A stretch of 37,268 nucleotides of DNA, from the NCBI GenBank assembly GCA_020718645.1, contig DYRQ01000010.1:1-37268 (forward strand). The letters run 5' to 3'. This document shows positions 1 through 7,871 of the stretch, piece after piece; position 1 is the first letter of the stretch; every line of letters starts with the position of its first letter. The DNA comes from Verrucomicrobium spinosum (GTDB lineage: Bacteria > Verrucomicrobiota > Verrucomicrobiia > JADLBR01 > JAIBCM01). Below the pieces are notes generated by a model that was not told the origin of the DNA, searched no databases, and saw only the letters and a list, made by a program, of their open reading frames with translations. Both the position numbers and the translations under genes were made by a program.

Positions 1-464
1 TCCAACTCGATGCCGATAATGCTTCTGATGCCGTTTCCAAGCTCGGCGGGTGGCTGCGCTCCTGGCGTTCGCACGGGCGATCGGGTCAAAATCAAACGGA
101 GCAAGCCAGCCTCGGTTTCCAATACGCAAAGCGAGATCACGACATCGGCTATGATATTCAGGAAGTTCGCAATCAGCCCGCCTATCGCCCAGCTCTAGGT
201 TTACCCATTATTCAACGAATACGAAACGGAACTAACAATTGGGAACAAGGACGCGGTCAAGACAAAGGCCGTTTCGCTTCCCCCGTCATCCTCCGTCCCC
301 ACAAAGACACCGAAGGCAACTGGTGCGCCTTGATTCTCTTCGTGGATGCCCACAAATGGCCAGCCGGAAAGCAAGTCTATCTCAACGGCACCCCAAAATC
401 CGTCTCCCTCGATCTCTACGAAGCGATGAAGAAGGATAGGAGTCTGAAGGCAGCGGGGATTTGA
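1..464 (+). CDS. cmr1: Cmr1-like type III-B CRISPR RAMP protein, C-terminal part
   Basis: An open frame reads from position 3 to a TGA at 462-464 and has no start codon in the window, so it is the 3' end of a gene that begins upstream. The roughly 153 residues end with the segments GLPIIQRI, GRFASPVILRPHKD and WCALILFVDAHKW. This order (a GLPI stretch, then an R-x-ASP-x-ILRP stretch, then a hydrophobic strand) is what I recognise as the C-terminal RAMP fold of Cmr1, the subunit that caps the Cmr effector complex. The Cad1 and Nudix genes 1.5 kb downstream belong to type III systems and fit this reading. It could be another RAMP-superfamily Cas protein. The rest of the cmr operon and any array would lie left of the window. 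Confidence 0.65.
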   Translation, partial: QLDADNASDAVSKLGGWLRSWRSHGRSGQNQTEQASLGFQYAKRDHDIGYDIQEVRNQPAYRPALGLPIIQRIRNGTNNWEQGRGQDKGRFASPVILRPHKDTEGNWCALILFVDAHKWPAGKQVYLNGTPKSVSLDLYEAMKKDRSLKAAGI

Positions 465-483
465 TCTGCGGCTGATGTCCAAC

Positions 484-512
484 TTGACGGCCCAACCAAA
501 CTTGACTATATT
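484..512 (+). promoter_or_regulatory. Candidate sigma70-type promoter for the first toxin-antitoxin operon
   Basis: TTGACG at 484-489 and TATATT at 507-512 are separated by exactly 17 bases. A transcription start 6-8 bases past the -10 box would fall on or beside the ATG at 519, which predicts a leaderless or nearly leaderless antitoxin mRNA. No Shine-Dalgarno sequence precedes the ATG, which agrees. Confidence 0.55.
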
Positions 513-537
513 AGCCACATGCAAACAGCTAATATAG
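506..537 (+). promoter_or_regulatory. Inverted-repeat operator over the -10 box and antitoxin start codon
   Basis: CTATATTAGC at 506-515 and its exact reverse complement GCTAATATAG at 528-537 form a palindrome with 10-base arms and a 12-base spacer. The left arm contains the -10 box and the spacer contains the antitoxin ATG. Phd/YefM antitoxins are known to repress their own operons by binding such palindromes, so this is the likely autoregulatory operator. Confidence 0.55.
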
Positions 538-815
538 CTACAGCGAAAAATCAGTTCAGTCAGTTGATCAGGCAGGTGAAGCGGGGTTGCACGATTGTTA
601 TCACTGAGCGAGATCATCCGGTTGCCCGTCTATGCCCTCTGGAGTCTTCGGATGTCGCCCTCGCTGATCTCCAGCAGAAAGGTCTGATCCTTCCTCCTAT
701 GAAATCAAATTGGGATCTGGAGGCTTTCCTCGAGGGGGTATCTGGGGAACCCTGCTTATCCCATGGGAAGAGTCTGGTTGATGCGGTTTTGGAGGAACGG
801 GAGGAGGGACGGTGA
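519..815 (+). CDS. Phd/YefM-family antitoxin
   Basis: This 98-residue protein opens with MQTANIATAKNQFSQLI and continues with a strand ending in the ITERDHPVARL turn, the usual DNA-binding N-terminal fold of Phd/YefM antitoxins. The C-terminal half (residues 50-98) is acidic and variable, as expected for the toxin-neutralising tail. The last codons overlap the next gene by four bases (GTGA), the standard coupling of antitoxin and toxin. The start codon is fixed by the promoter and palindrome immediately upstream. It should neutralise the PIN-domain toxin that follows and repress the pair. Confidence 0.85.
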   Translation: MQTANIATAKNQFSQLIRQVKRGCTIVITERDHPVARLCPLESSDVALADLQQKGLILPPMKSNWDLEAFLEGVSGEPCLSHGKSLVDAVLEEREEGR

Positions 816-1237
816 TTTTTTGGGATTCTTCCGCCATCGTTCCGCTTTTGCTTCTAGAAGGTGACACTCCCAGACGGCGGGAGCAACTCAAGGAAGATGC
901 CGTCATGGTCGTGTGGTGGGGGAGTCGCGTAGAGTGCGAATCCGCCATTGAACGGCATATCCGCGAGGGTGGGCTGGATGCCGCAAAAATCAGTCTGGCG
1001 CGTGCGAGGATGGGAGAGTTGGAGGAGTGCTGGCATGAAATACCCCCCTCATCCAAAGTGCGGAGGCTAGCCATCCGGCTCTTGCGCACCCATCCGCTAC
1101 GCTCAGCCGACGCTCTCCAGTTGGCTGCGGCACTCTCGTTACTTGAAGACGAGCGAAAACTTTCCATGCCTTTTCTTACCGCCGATCATCGCTTGGCTCA
1201 GGCCGCCGAAATCGAGGGCCTGACGGTCTTGCGGTAG
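812..1237 (+). CDS. vapC: VapC-like PIN-domain ribonuclease toxin
   Basis: The 141-residue protein has the PIN-domain order of acidic residues: an N-terminal D in FWDSSAIV (residue 5), an E in the RVECESAIERH helix, a D in RSADALQLAAAL and a D in FLTADHRLA. PIN toxins of the VapC type are Mg-dependent endoribonucleases that cut tRNA or rRNA when the antitoxin is lost. The gene starts with GTG at 812, overlapping the antitoxin stop, so translation is probably coupled. Length and motifs look intact. Confidence 0.85.
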   Translation: MIFWDSSAIVPLLLLEGDTPRRREQLKEDAVMVVWWGSRVECESAIERHIREGGLDAAKISLARARMGELEECWHEIPPSSKVRRLAIRLLRTHPLRSADALQLAAALSLLEDERKLSMPFLTADHRLAQAAEIEGLTVLR

Positions 1238-1253
1238 CTGAGTATTTCCCAGT

Positions 1254-1282
1254 TTGACATCAAAATGATGGAGGTGTAAATT
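1254..1282 (+). promoter_or_regulatory. Candidate promoter for the second toxin-antitoxin operon
   Basis: TTGACA at 1254-1259 is followed after 17 bases by TAAATT at 1277-1282. The predicted transcription start lies at about 1288-1290, on the ATG of the next gene, again implying a leaderless message. A GGAGG at 1270-1274 lies inside the spacer and could serve only read-through transcripts from the upstream pair. Because the genes down to 4492 are tightly packed, this promoter may also drive cad1 and the Nudix gene. Confidence 0.45.
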
Positions 1283-1287
1283 TGTGT

Positions 1288-1560
1288 ATGGTCAAGACCC
1301 AGATCCAACTCCCGGATCACCTCTACCGTGAACTCAAACGCGTGGCGGCAGATTATGAGATGAGCCTAGCGGAAGTCGTCCGTCGGAGCTTGGAAAGGAC
1401 TCTGCCCACCTTCCCTCCCCGTAATACCGCCGAATGGACACCGCCGACACCCCGACACTTGGGTATTCGATGCCAGATTGATGACGACGAATGGCGGCTT
1501 CTGGCTAATGACCCCGACTATCTCCCGCGTCACCTCAACGAAGCAAAATCTTCCCCATGA
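1288..1560 (+). CDS. vapB: Ribbon-helix-helix (VapB-type) antitoxin
   Basis: The 90-residue protein begins MVKTQIQLPDHLYRELKRVA and continues with SLAEVVRRSLERTL: a short beta strand followed by two helices, the MetJ/Arc ribbon-helix-helix DNA-binding fold. The tail is polar and proline-rich, suited to wrapping the toxin. ATG at 1288 is preferred because the -10 box of the predicted promoter covers the TTG at 1282, although TTG with the GGAGG at 1270-1274 would add two residues (MC). Its stop overlaps the start of the PIN toxin by four bases (ATGA). Confidence 0.8.
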   Translation: MVKTQIQLPDHLYRELKRVAADYEMSLAEVVRRSLERTLPTFPPRNTAEWTPPTPRHLGIRCQIDDDEWRLLANDPDYLPRHLNEAKSSP

Positions 1561-1997
1561 TGTCCCTTGATACGAACATCCTTTTTGCGTGGCTCAACAA
1601 GGATCATGCTTGGCATTCCCGCGCAGATATCTGGATTTCCTCCCAACACTCCAACACGAAGATGGTTCTTTGCGAACTCGCTCTGATTGAACTCTATGGG
1701 TTATTGCGAAACCCAGTTCTGCTGAACGCCCCTCTGGACGCATCCACTGCCGTAGAAACCATTCGGCCCCTGCGCATCCATCCTTCTTGGAATCTGGTGG
1801 ATTACCCTGGAAAACTCATGGAATCCGTATGGAATGCCGCTGCTGTGCAGGGATTCGCTCGACGCCGCATTTACGATGCACGGCTGGCCATCACCCTGCG
1901 GCACCATGGCGTCAAGGAATTCGCCACCACCAACGCCAAAGACTTCCAAGATTTCGGCTTCACCCGCGTCTGGAATCCGCTCTCGCAAGAACCCTAA
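1557..1997 (+). CDS. vapC: VapC-like PIN-domain toxin
   Basis: The 146-residue protein has LDTNILFAWLN with the first acidic residue at D5, an E in CELALIELYGLL, a D in RRIYDARLAITLRHHG and the TTNAKDFQDFGF C-terminal PIN motif. This is a complete PIN ribonuclease of the VapC class, coupled by a four-base overlap to the ribbon-helix-helix antitoxin. It ends only 10 bases before cad1, so the CRISPR effector genes appear to be transcribed with this toxin-antitoxin pair. Confidence 0.85.
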   Translation: MMSLDTNILFAWLNKDHAWHSRADIWISSQHSNTKMVLCELALIELYGLLRNPVLLNAPLDASTAVETIRPLRIHPSWNLVDYPGKLMESVWNAAAVQGFARRRIYDARLAITLRHHGVKEFATTNAKDFQDFGFTRVWNPLSQEP

Positions 1998-2007
1998 TTT
2001 CCCCCAC

Positions 2008-3837
2008 ATGCACACTCTTCTCTGCTCCCTCGGCACTTCGTCTTTCGTCGTCATGGAAGCGTTCCACTTCCTCCCCTGTGGCGAAACGGGGTTTGCCTCC
2101 GTCCATGTCATCACTTCCTCGTCTCCTGCCACGGATACCCCAGTTCGGGAAGTGTGCGAATGGTTCGCCGCCCATCAGCCAACCGTGCAATTGACCATCC
2201 GTAGAGTGGCGGGTTTTTCCGACCTGCGCGACGAGACCGACCAGTTTCTTTTTGAAGAAGCTCTTTTCCGCTGGTTTTTGGAATCTGCCCCTGATCCATC
2301 CACCCGCTTTGTCTGTCTCGCAGGAGGGTTCAAAACCATGTCTTCGACCATGCAGAGAGCCGCTTCGCTCTTCGGTGTCGCAGACCTATTTCATGTCCTC
2401 GCATCGTCTGAAGTCAAAAGCTCAGACGCTCTGCGGATGGCGCTAGAAAAAGGGGAAGTGCGTTTCATCCGCATGGGTTCCGAAGCGGGCTGGCCACAAC
2501 TCGCCTCGTTGACTAAAAAAGACTATCCTCTCATCCGCGAGGGCGATCATATTTCGTTCCCAAAAAACAATCTCCTGCGAGGGCGGGTGGCGGAAGTTTT
2601 GCAGGCCCAGCGCAATGTCAGCGGTCATTTTCAAGAGATTTCATCGCTTCCATTTCCTTCGCTTGCCACGCTCTCACCTGCGCATCTAGCCAGCTTACGA
2701 CAACCCGCAATTTCCTGCGACGAGATGTCACTGCCGTGGTTTCGTGCCTTGCCAAAAATCGAACTCCACTGCCACCTAGGCGGTTTTGCTACAAGCGGAG
2801 AAGATTTGCAGATTGTTCGTGCTGCCTCAGCCTCTCCAGAAGATCTTCCTCCACTCAAAGAGATCATTGTCCCTGAAGGCTGGCCATGCCCCAATGTTCC
2901 ATGTGGCTTGGAAAATTACATGCCACTGGGGGACAACAACGGTTCCTGCCTGCTCAAAGACCACGGATGCCTCCGCAAGCAGTGCGAACTTCTTTATCAA
3001 CACCTCTGCGAAGACGGTGTGGTTTATGCCGAGATACGATGTTCCCCCAACAACTACTCTACCTCTGATACAAGTGCATGGGAAGTGCTCGAAACGATAC
3101 GAAGCACATTCCAAAACTGCATGGCAGAATCCCTTCAAAACAGCACAGCCCACTGCCACATCAACCTCATCATCATCGCCACTCGCAAGGATGGCGGCGA
3201 CCGCTCCGACATCTCGCGCCACCTGGCGTTGGCCATCACCGCTGCTGATCAATGGCGTGACCCGATCACATGCCGTATCGTTGGCGTGGACTTGGCAGGC
3301 TTTGAACAGCCCAACACCCGAGCCGCTCTCTTTGCTACAGATTTTGAGCCGGTCCACCGCGTTGGGTTGGCCGTTACGGTTCACGCTGGGGAAAATGATG
3401 ATGCTGAGGGTATCTGGCAGGCGGTGTTCAAACTTAACGCCCGCCGGCTCGGACACGCACTGCATCTCCAACAGTCCCCCGATCTCCTTCGCGCTGTGGC
3501 AGAGCGGCACATCGCTGTCGAGATGTGTCCTGCCGCCAATTTCCAGATCAAAGGATTTTCTTTGCCTCCGGCACAAGACAAAAAATACCCTCTCGCCGAT
3601 TACTTGAAAAAAGGAGTGCTCGCCACCGTCAACTCCGACAACCTCGGTATCTCAGGGATGAACCTTTCAGAAAACCTGTGCCTAGCTAAAAAGCTATGCC
3701 CAAGCCTTTCAAAAATGGATTTCATACAACTCCAAAAAAACGCGTTCGACGCTACTTTCCTTCCTGCGGCGCAGAAAATGGCACTGGCTACAAAGATGGA
3801 AGAAATGATACTAAAAACCTCCTCTCACAATGAATAA
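2008..3837 (+). CDS. cad1: CARF-adenosine deaminase fusion, Cad1/CAAD type III CRISPR effector
   Basis: The 609-residue protein has two parts. Residues 1 to about 170 form a CARF-like Rossmann domain of the NE0113 kind: LLCSLGTSS at 4-12, a VHVIT strand and the later FVCLAGGFKTMSS loop. Residues about 245-600 are an adenosine deaminase domain with its metal and catalytic motifs: HCH at 254-256, HAGE at 459-462, RLGH at 480-483, EMCPAANF and SDN at 543-545. Cad1/CAAD proteins are reported to bind cA4 or cA6 made by type III complexes and then deaminate ATP to ITP. I chose ATG 2008, 10 bases after the toxin stop, because residues upstream of it are only a shadow of the toxin gene. No Shine-Dalgarno is visible. 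The end overlaps the Nudix gene by eight bases. Confidence 0.9.
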   Translation: MHTLLCSLGTSSFVVMEAFHFLPCGETGFASVHVITSSSPATDTPVREVCEWFAAHQPTVQLTIRRVAGFSDLRDETDQFLFEEALFRWFLESAPDPSTRFVCLAGGFKTMSSTMQRAASLFGVADLFHVLASSEVKSSDALRMALEKGEVRFIRMGSEAGWPQLASLTKKDYPLIREGDHISFPKNNLLRGRVAEVLQAQRNVSGHFQEISSLPFPSLATLSPAHLASLRQPAISCDEMSLPWFRALPKIELHCHLGGFATSGEDLQIVRAASASPEDLPPLKEIIVPEGWPCPNVPCGLENYMPLGDNNGSCLLKDHGCLRKQCELLYQHLCEDGVVYAEIRCSPNNYSTSDTSAWEVLETIRSTFQNCMAESLQNSTAHCHINLIIIATRKDGGDRSDISRHLALAITAADQWRDPITCRIVGVDLAGFEQPNTRAALFATDFEPVHRVGLAVTVHAGENDDAEGIWQAVFKLNARRLGHALHLQQSPDLLRAVAERHIAVEMCPAANFQIKGFSLPPAQDKKYPLADYLKKGVLATVNSDNLGISGMNLSENLCLAKKLCPSLSKMDFIQLQKNAFDATFLPAAQKMALATKMEEMILKTSSHNE

Positions 3838-4492
3838 AAGGGAAGAACAAGTCCTCTGCATCAGGAGAGTGGATGCACCCCCTTTGTGGTTGCCCCAGGA
3901 AGGTGCTGTCACGATCACAGAAAATGATCTCAACGCCGCGCTGTCCCCTTTGCAACCCGTTTGGTTGCCGCGCTCTGTCGCCGAGACTGATCCCACCCAC
4001 AAGCAGTTGATACCCTATTGCATCGTCACCAATGCGATGGGCGAGATAGCCTGCTACCCCAGAGGAGGCTCCGAAAAACGCTTGCACGCATTTTGGTCGG
4101 TCGGTGTTGGAGGGCATATCAACCCCGTGGACACACCATCAGGGCTTGATTTTTGGAAAGAAGTTTTTCGCAACGGTTTGAAGCGAGAGCTTGATGAGGA
4201 GTTTCCCTCTGCTTCCGAAGGGAAAACGAGATTCATAGGCATCATCAACGAAGATGTAACACCTGTGGGAACCGTTCACTTAGGTTTGGTTTTTTACCAG
4301 AGCACGGCACTGCTGGCGGATGCTATTCCTGGGGAAGAGCTGGAGGGACTTCAGTGGGTGAGCCCGTTCCAGATGGGGCGCAGCGAGTGGCCAATGCAGA
4401 AGTTTGAGAAGTGGTCTTGTCTCGCTTGCCAGCTTTTTACCCTGTCTGGTTCAAGCCCTACCGAAGTGTCAGGCGTTCGCCCTCATCCGTGA
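3830..4492 (+). CDS. Nudix hydrolase, Cad1 partner
   Basis: The 220-residue protein contains a nearly complete Nudix box: G105, E111, then RELDEE at 119-124, with the exact G-x5-E-x7-REL-x-EE spacing. The last GU of the consensus is replaced by P126-S. The preceding VGVGGHINP strand is typical of the fold. The gene starts inside cad1 (overlap of eight bases), so the two are translationally coupled. In the published CAAD-Nudix system the Nudix enzyme hydrolyses ITP to IMP after deamination, completing ATP depletion, and the same job is inferred here. The first 80 residues do not match a motif I know. The C-terminus runs to within 10 bases of the convergent MFS gene. Confidence 0.85.
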   Translation: MNKREEQVLCIRRVDAPPLWLPQEGAVTITENDLNAALSPLQPVWLPRSVAETDPTHKQLIPYCIVTNAMGEIACYPRGGSEKRLHAFWSVGVGGHINPVDTPSGLDFWKEVFRNGLKRELDEEFPSASEGKTRFIGIINEDVTPVGTVHLGLVFYQSTALLADAIPGEELEGLQWVSPFQMGRSEWPMQKFEKWSCLACQLFTLSGSSPTEVSGVRPHP

Positions 4493-4502
4493 GCGTGTGT
4501 CA

Positions 4503-5738
4503 TCACTCTCGGTCTGTGCGTGTGCTAGTCAGTATCCACCAGCCCGCTAGGAAAAATAGCGACATGGATCCGATGGCTGTTCTCATGCCGGTCAGCGAGG
4601 TCAGCTCCGCAAAAATAAGCGGTCCCACCACGCCTGCCAGCTTCCCCGAGAGCCCCCAAAAACCAAAGAATTCTCCAGACTTGTTCTCAGGGGTGTAAAG
4701 GCTGACGGTTGCCCGTGCGCAGCTTTGGAAAGAGCCGACTCCTATGCCGGCCATGAGTGCGACTGCGTAGAATTGTGGGATGTTCTGCACGAGCGCACAG
4801 GCGAGCGCTACGAGTGTCCAGAGGGCGAGCGAAAGGCTGAGTGCCGCCCGCGAGCTGTATCGGTCTTGGAGCCATCCAAAACCCCAAGCCCCACCTGCCG
4901 CGCTGAATTGTAATACAAGAAAGAGGGTGGTGAGTTGTCCCTGGTTCATGCCGAGTTGTTGCGAGGCGAAGATGCCAGCGAAGGCGATGACCACTACGAG
5001 TCCGCACATGGAGAAAAAGTAACTGCCCAGCACACGAACCAAGGACATGTGATGTCCTACATGGCGCACGGTGGTGATGACAGGGGTGAGAGAGGTCTTG
5101 ATCCAGTTTTCTCCGGGCTCCAAAGGCTCGGGTTGCTTGCGTTCGCGCAGGAATAGAAAAGTGGGCAGCGATGCCACGGCGAAAAAGAGTGCTGTCACCA
5201 GTATCCACCAAGGTGACGGTGTCATTTTTGCTGCGATCAAGGAGAGCAACCCGCCGAAGTAGCCGATGCTCCAGCCCCACGAGGAAATGCGCCCTGCGTT
5301 TTCGGAGGTCGAGAGTTCCGGCAGGAATCCGGCAATCAGATTTTCCCCGAGCAGGAAAGCGGCATTGGCAGTGCCAAAAAGGAGCAAGGCAGGGGCTATC
5401 CAGCCGGATGGCATCCATGTGAGTGTAGCGGTGCAGCAAACGCAGAGGAGTGTCGTGAGCACCAGCCACGCTTTTTTGCAGCCCAATCTGTCGGCGTGAG
5501 CCCCGACAAAAGGTGAGGCTATAACTACGAGGAGGTTGGAGCCGGAGATGGCCCAGCCCCACCAGCGAGCAGCATGGCTGTCTCCGCCGCAGAGTGTTTC
5601 GGTGAAATAGACGGGGAAGAGCACCGTCACCATGATGGTGGTGAACGATGAGTTGGCGAAATCGAACGCTGCCCACGAGGCTATCTCAGCGCGGGAGGGT
5701 GGCACCGTGGCTTGATGGTGAGCAGCCACGGTGTGCAT
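4503..5738 (-). CDS. MFS permease, UMF1/Atg22-like
   Basis: The 411-residue protein has about twelve hydrophobic segments. It opens with ASWAAFDFANSSFTTIMVTV, typical of the UMF1 (Atg22-like) branch of the major facilitator superfamily, and has a DRLGCKKAW loop between the second and third helices and a second DRY loop after the middle. The substrate is unknown; relatives export amino acids or other small solutes. ATG 5738 was chosen over the GTG three bases upstream. It lies 14 bases after the ftsH stop on the same strand, so it is probably the last gene of an ftsH operon, and it converges on the Nudix gene. Confidence 0.8.
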   Translation of the reverse strand: MHTVAAHHQATVPPSRAEIASWAAFDFANSSFTTIMVTVLFPVYFTETLCGGDSHAARWWGWAISGSNLLVVIASPFVGAHADRLGCKKAWLVLTTLLCVCCTATLTWMPSGWIAPALLLFGTANAAFLLGENLIAGFLPELSTSENAGRISSWGWSIGYFGGLLSLIAAKMTPSPWWILVTALFFAVASLPTFLFLRERKQPEPLEPGENWIKTSLTPVITTVRHVGHHMSLVRVLGSYFFSMCGLVVVIAFAGIFASQQLGMNQGQLTTLFLVLQFSAAGGAWGFGWLQDRYSSRAALSLSLALWTLVALACALVQNIPQFYAVALMAGIGVGSFQSCARATVSLYTPENKSGEFFGFWGLSGKLAGVVGPLIFAELTSLTGMRTAIGSMSLFFLAGWWILTSTRTDRE

Positions 5739-5752
5739 CACTCTACTACGGT

Positions 5753-7825
5753 TCAGGCTCCGATGGGTGCGGGAGCGAGACCTTCGGGCAGCTTGTTGTC
5801 CGCTTTGTCCTTCGCGTCCTTCTTGGCAGCGGCGGGCTGCTCGGGGGCAGGTTGGGCTGGGGGAGGCGTGGGCTTGGTCGGAGTTGTCAGAATTTTTCCG
5901 TGCTTCACAATCTCCTCAATGTGGATGCCTTCGAGTGTTTCAAACTCGAGGAGCGCAAGTGAAATGGCCTCCATTTTCTCGCGGTTGGCGGAAATGATTT
6001 CCGTGGCGCGGCGGTAGGCATCATCAATGAGCTTGCGCACTTCTGCATCAATCTCCTTCTGGGTTTCCTCGCTGAAATGGCGGTTGCGTCCGATGTCGCG
6101 TCCGAGGAAGACTAGGTCGCTATCGTCCTCGTATTGGACCATGCCGAGTTTTTCGCTCATGCCCCATTCGCAGACCATTTTTCTCGCGTAGTAAGTGGCT
6201 TGGCGGATGTCGCCAGAGGCGCCGCTGGAGATGTCGCCGAGGAAGACTTCTTCTGCCACGCGTCCGCCCATGGTGACGCAGAGGTCGTCCACCAGCTCCT
6301 TGCGCCGCGTGTTGTAGCGGTCGCGTTCGGGGAGCATCATGGTCACGCCCAAGGCTGGGCCGCGAGGGATGATGCTGACCTTGTGGAGCGGGTCGGTGTG
6401 TTCGAGGATGACATTGAGCAAGGCATGTCCGGCTTCGTGGTAAGCGGTGATTTTTTTCTCATCGAGGCTCATGGCCATGCTGCGGCGCTCTTTGCCCCAA
6501 CGCACTTTGTCGCGGGCTTCCTCGAGGTCGCTTTGGGCGATGGCATTGCGAGCGAACTTGGCGGCGAGCAAGGCGGCTTCGTTCATCACATTGGCCAGCT
6601 CGGCGCCGGAGTAGCCGGGGGTGCCGCGTGCAACGAGTTCGAGGTTCACATCCTCGGCGATTTTCACATTCTTTGCGTGAACTTTGAGGATTTCCAGACG
6701 GCCTTTGACATCCGGCAAGTTGACACGCACTTCGCGGTCGAAACGGCCTGGGCGCAGCAGTGCCGGGTCGAGAACATCTTTGCGGTTGGTAGCGGCGATG
6801 ATGATGACACCCTCTTGCGTATCGAAGCCGTCCATCTCGACGAGCATCGCGTTCAAGGTCTGTTCGCGCTCGTCGTTGCCGCCGCCTACGCCATGTCCGC
6901 GGCTACGGCCCACGGCATCTATTTCATCAATGAAAATCAGGCAGGGGGCATTGCGTTTGCCTTGCTCAAATAGATCGCGCACTCGAGAGGCGCCCACGCC
7001 GACGAACATCTCGACAAAGTCTGAACCGCTGATGCTGAAGAACGGGACATCTGCCTCGCCCGCGATGGCTTTGGCGAGAAGCGTCTTGCCTGTGCCCGGA
7101 GGTCCGACCATGAGCACGCCTTTTGGAATACGCCCGCCGAGTTTCTGGAATTTTTTTGGGTCTTTGAGAAATTCGACGATCTCCTGCACCTCTTCCTTGG
7201 CCTCGTCGCAGCCTGCGACATCCTTGAAGAGCATTTTGTTTTTATCTTTGGTGATCATCTTCGAGCGGTTCTTGCCGAAGTTGAAAGCGCCTTTGCCCGC
7301 CATCTTGATCTGCTGACGGAACATGAAATAGAGCACGAGCAGGATGACGATGAGCGGCAGGAAAGTGAAGATTCCCGAGGCCAACCAGTTGTGGCTATAG
7401 ACAGTCTTGATGCTGGGAACAGCGGCCTTTTCCAAGGTCTCGAGCAGGTTGCGTTGTAAATTCAAGTTGATGGGCACGGTGTAGTCCATCTCCTTGGGAA
7501 CCTCGAGGCTGGCGATGATTTTGCCTCGCAGACGGTCCTCTCCAGTGGAGTTGTCTATGTGGATTTCCGCGGTGCGGATACGGCCCTCGGCAAGAGCTTT
7601 TTGGAAATCGGGCTGGTAGGCCAGTTCGACTGTGTTGGCTGCGCCCATCTGCTTTGTGTAGAAAAAGAGAGCCATCAACATGCCGGCGCAGGCGAAGAGA
7701 ATAGCGCTGCGCCAGTTGAAGCCGCTACCATCGTCATCGGGATCTTCATCCTTGCGTGCGGGAGGCTTGGGAAATTTCGGCGGCTTCGCATCGGGCGAAG
7801 GGTTGCTGTTATCGTTATCGGGCAT
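5753..7825 (-). CDS. ftsH: ATP-dependent zinc metalloprotease FtsH
   Basis: FtsH is the membrane-anchored AAA+ hexamer that degrades misfolded membrane proteins and regulators. The 690-residue protein has a proline-rich cytosolic start, membrane helices at about 40-57 and 151-169 around a periplasmic loop, Walker A GPPGTGKT at 241-248, Walker B IFIDEID at 297-303, the second region of homology [18 protein letters not shown] at 345-362 and the zinc site HEAGH at 463-467. The tail is rich in K, P and A. I start at ATG 7825 because the upstream extension of the frame reads through the neighbouring coaB-like gene out of frame. Everything looks intact. Confidence 0.97.
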   Translation of the reverse strand: MPDNDNSNPSPDAKPPKFPKPPARKDEDPDDDGSGFNWRSAILFACAGMLMALFFYTKQMGAANTVELAYQPDFQKALAEGRIRTAEIHIDNSTGEDRLRGKIIASLEVPKEMDYTVPINLNLQRNLLETLEKAAVPSIKTVYSHNWLASGIFTFLPLIVILLVLYFMFRQQIKMAGKGAFNFGKNRSKMITKDKNKMLFKDVAGCDEAKEEVQEIVEFLKDPKKFQKLGGRIPKGVLMVGPPGTGKTLLAKAIAGEADVPFFSISGSDFVEMFVGVGASRVRDLFEQGKRNAPCLIFIDEIDAVGRSRGHGVGGGNDEREQTLNAMLVEMDGFDTQEGVIIIAATNRKDVLDPALLRPGRFDREVRVNLPDVKGRLEILKVHAKNVKIAEDVNLELVARGTPGYSGAELANVMNEAALLAAKFARNAIAQSDLEEARDKVRWGKERRSMAMSLDEKKITAYHEAGHALLNVILEHTDPLHKVSIIPRGPALGVTMMLPERDRYNTRRKELVDDLCVTMGGRVAEEVFLGDISSGASGDIRQATYYARKMVCEWGMSEKLGMVQYEDDSDLVFLGRDIGRNRHFSEETQKEIDAEVRKLIDDAYRRATEIISANREKMEAISLALLEFETLEGIHIEEIVKHGKILTTPTKPTPPPAQPAPEQPAAAKKDAKDKADNKLPEGLAPAPIGA

Positions 7826-7871
7826 AAGGAATAAGCCTAAATGGCATCTGGCATTTTCGCAAGAGCGCGAT

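Noticed and set aside
1282-1287. TTG start for the VapB antitoxin
   Set aside because: The codon lies in the predicted -10 box, so a transcript from that promoter would not contain it. It remains possible for read-through mRNA.
1834-2007. Upstream extension of the cad1 frame by 58 residues
   Set aside because: It overlaps the VapC toxin in another frame, is low in family-like character and CARF homology begins at the ATG at 2008.
2786-3607. Plus-strand frame of 273 codons inside cad1
   Set aside because: Out-of-frame shadow; the deaminase motifs are in the cad1 frame.
1-4492. A CRISPR repeat-spacer array
   Set aside because: No regularly spaced direct repeats were seen here or elsewhere in the window; the array is presumably outside.
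6134-6973. Plus-strand frame of 279 codons
   Set aside because: Antisense shadow of ftsH with no recognisable domain.
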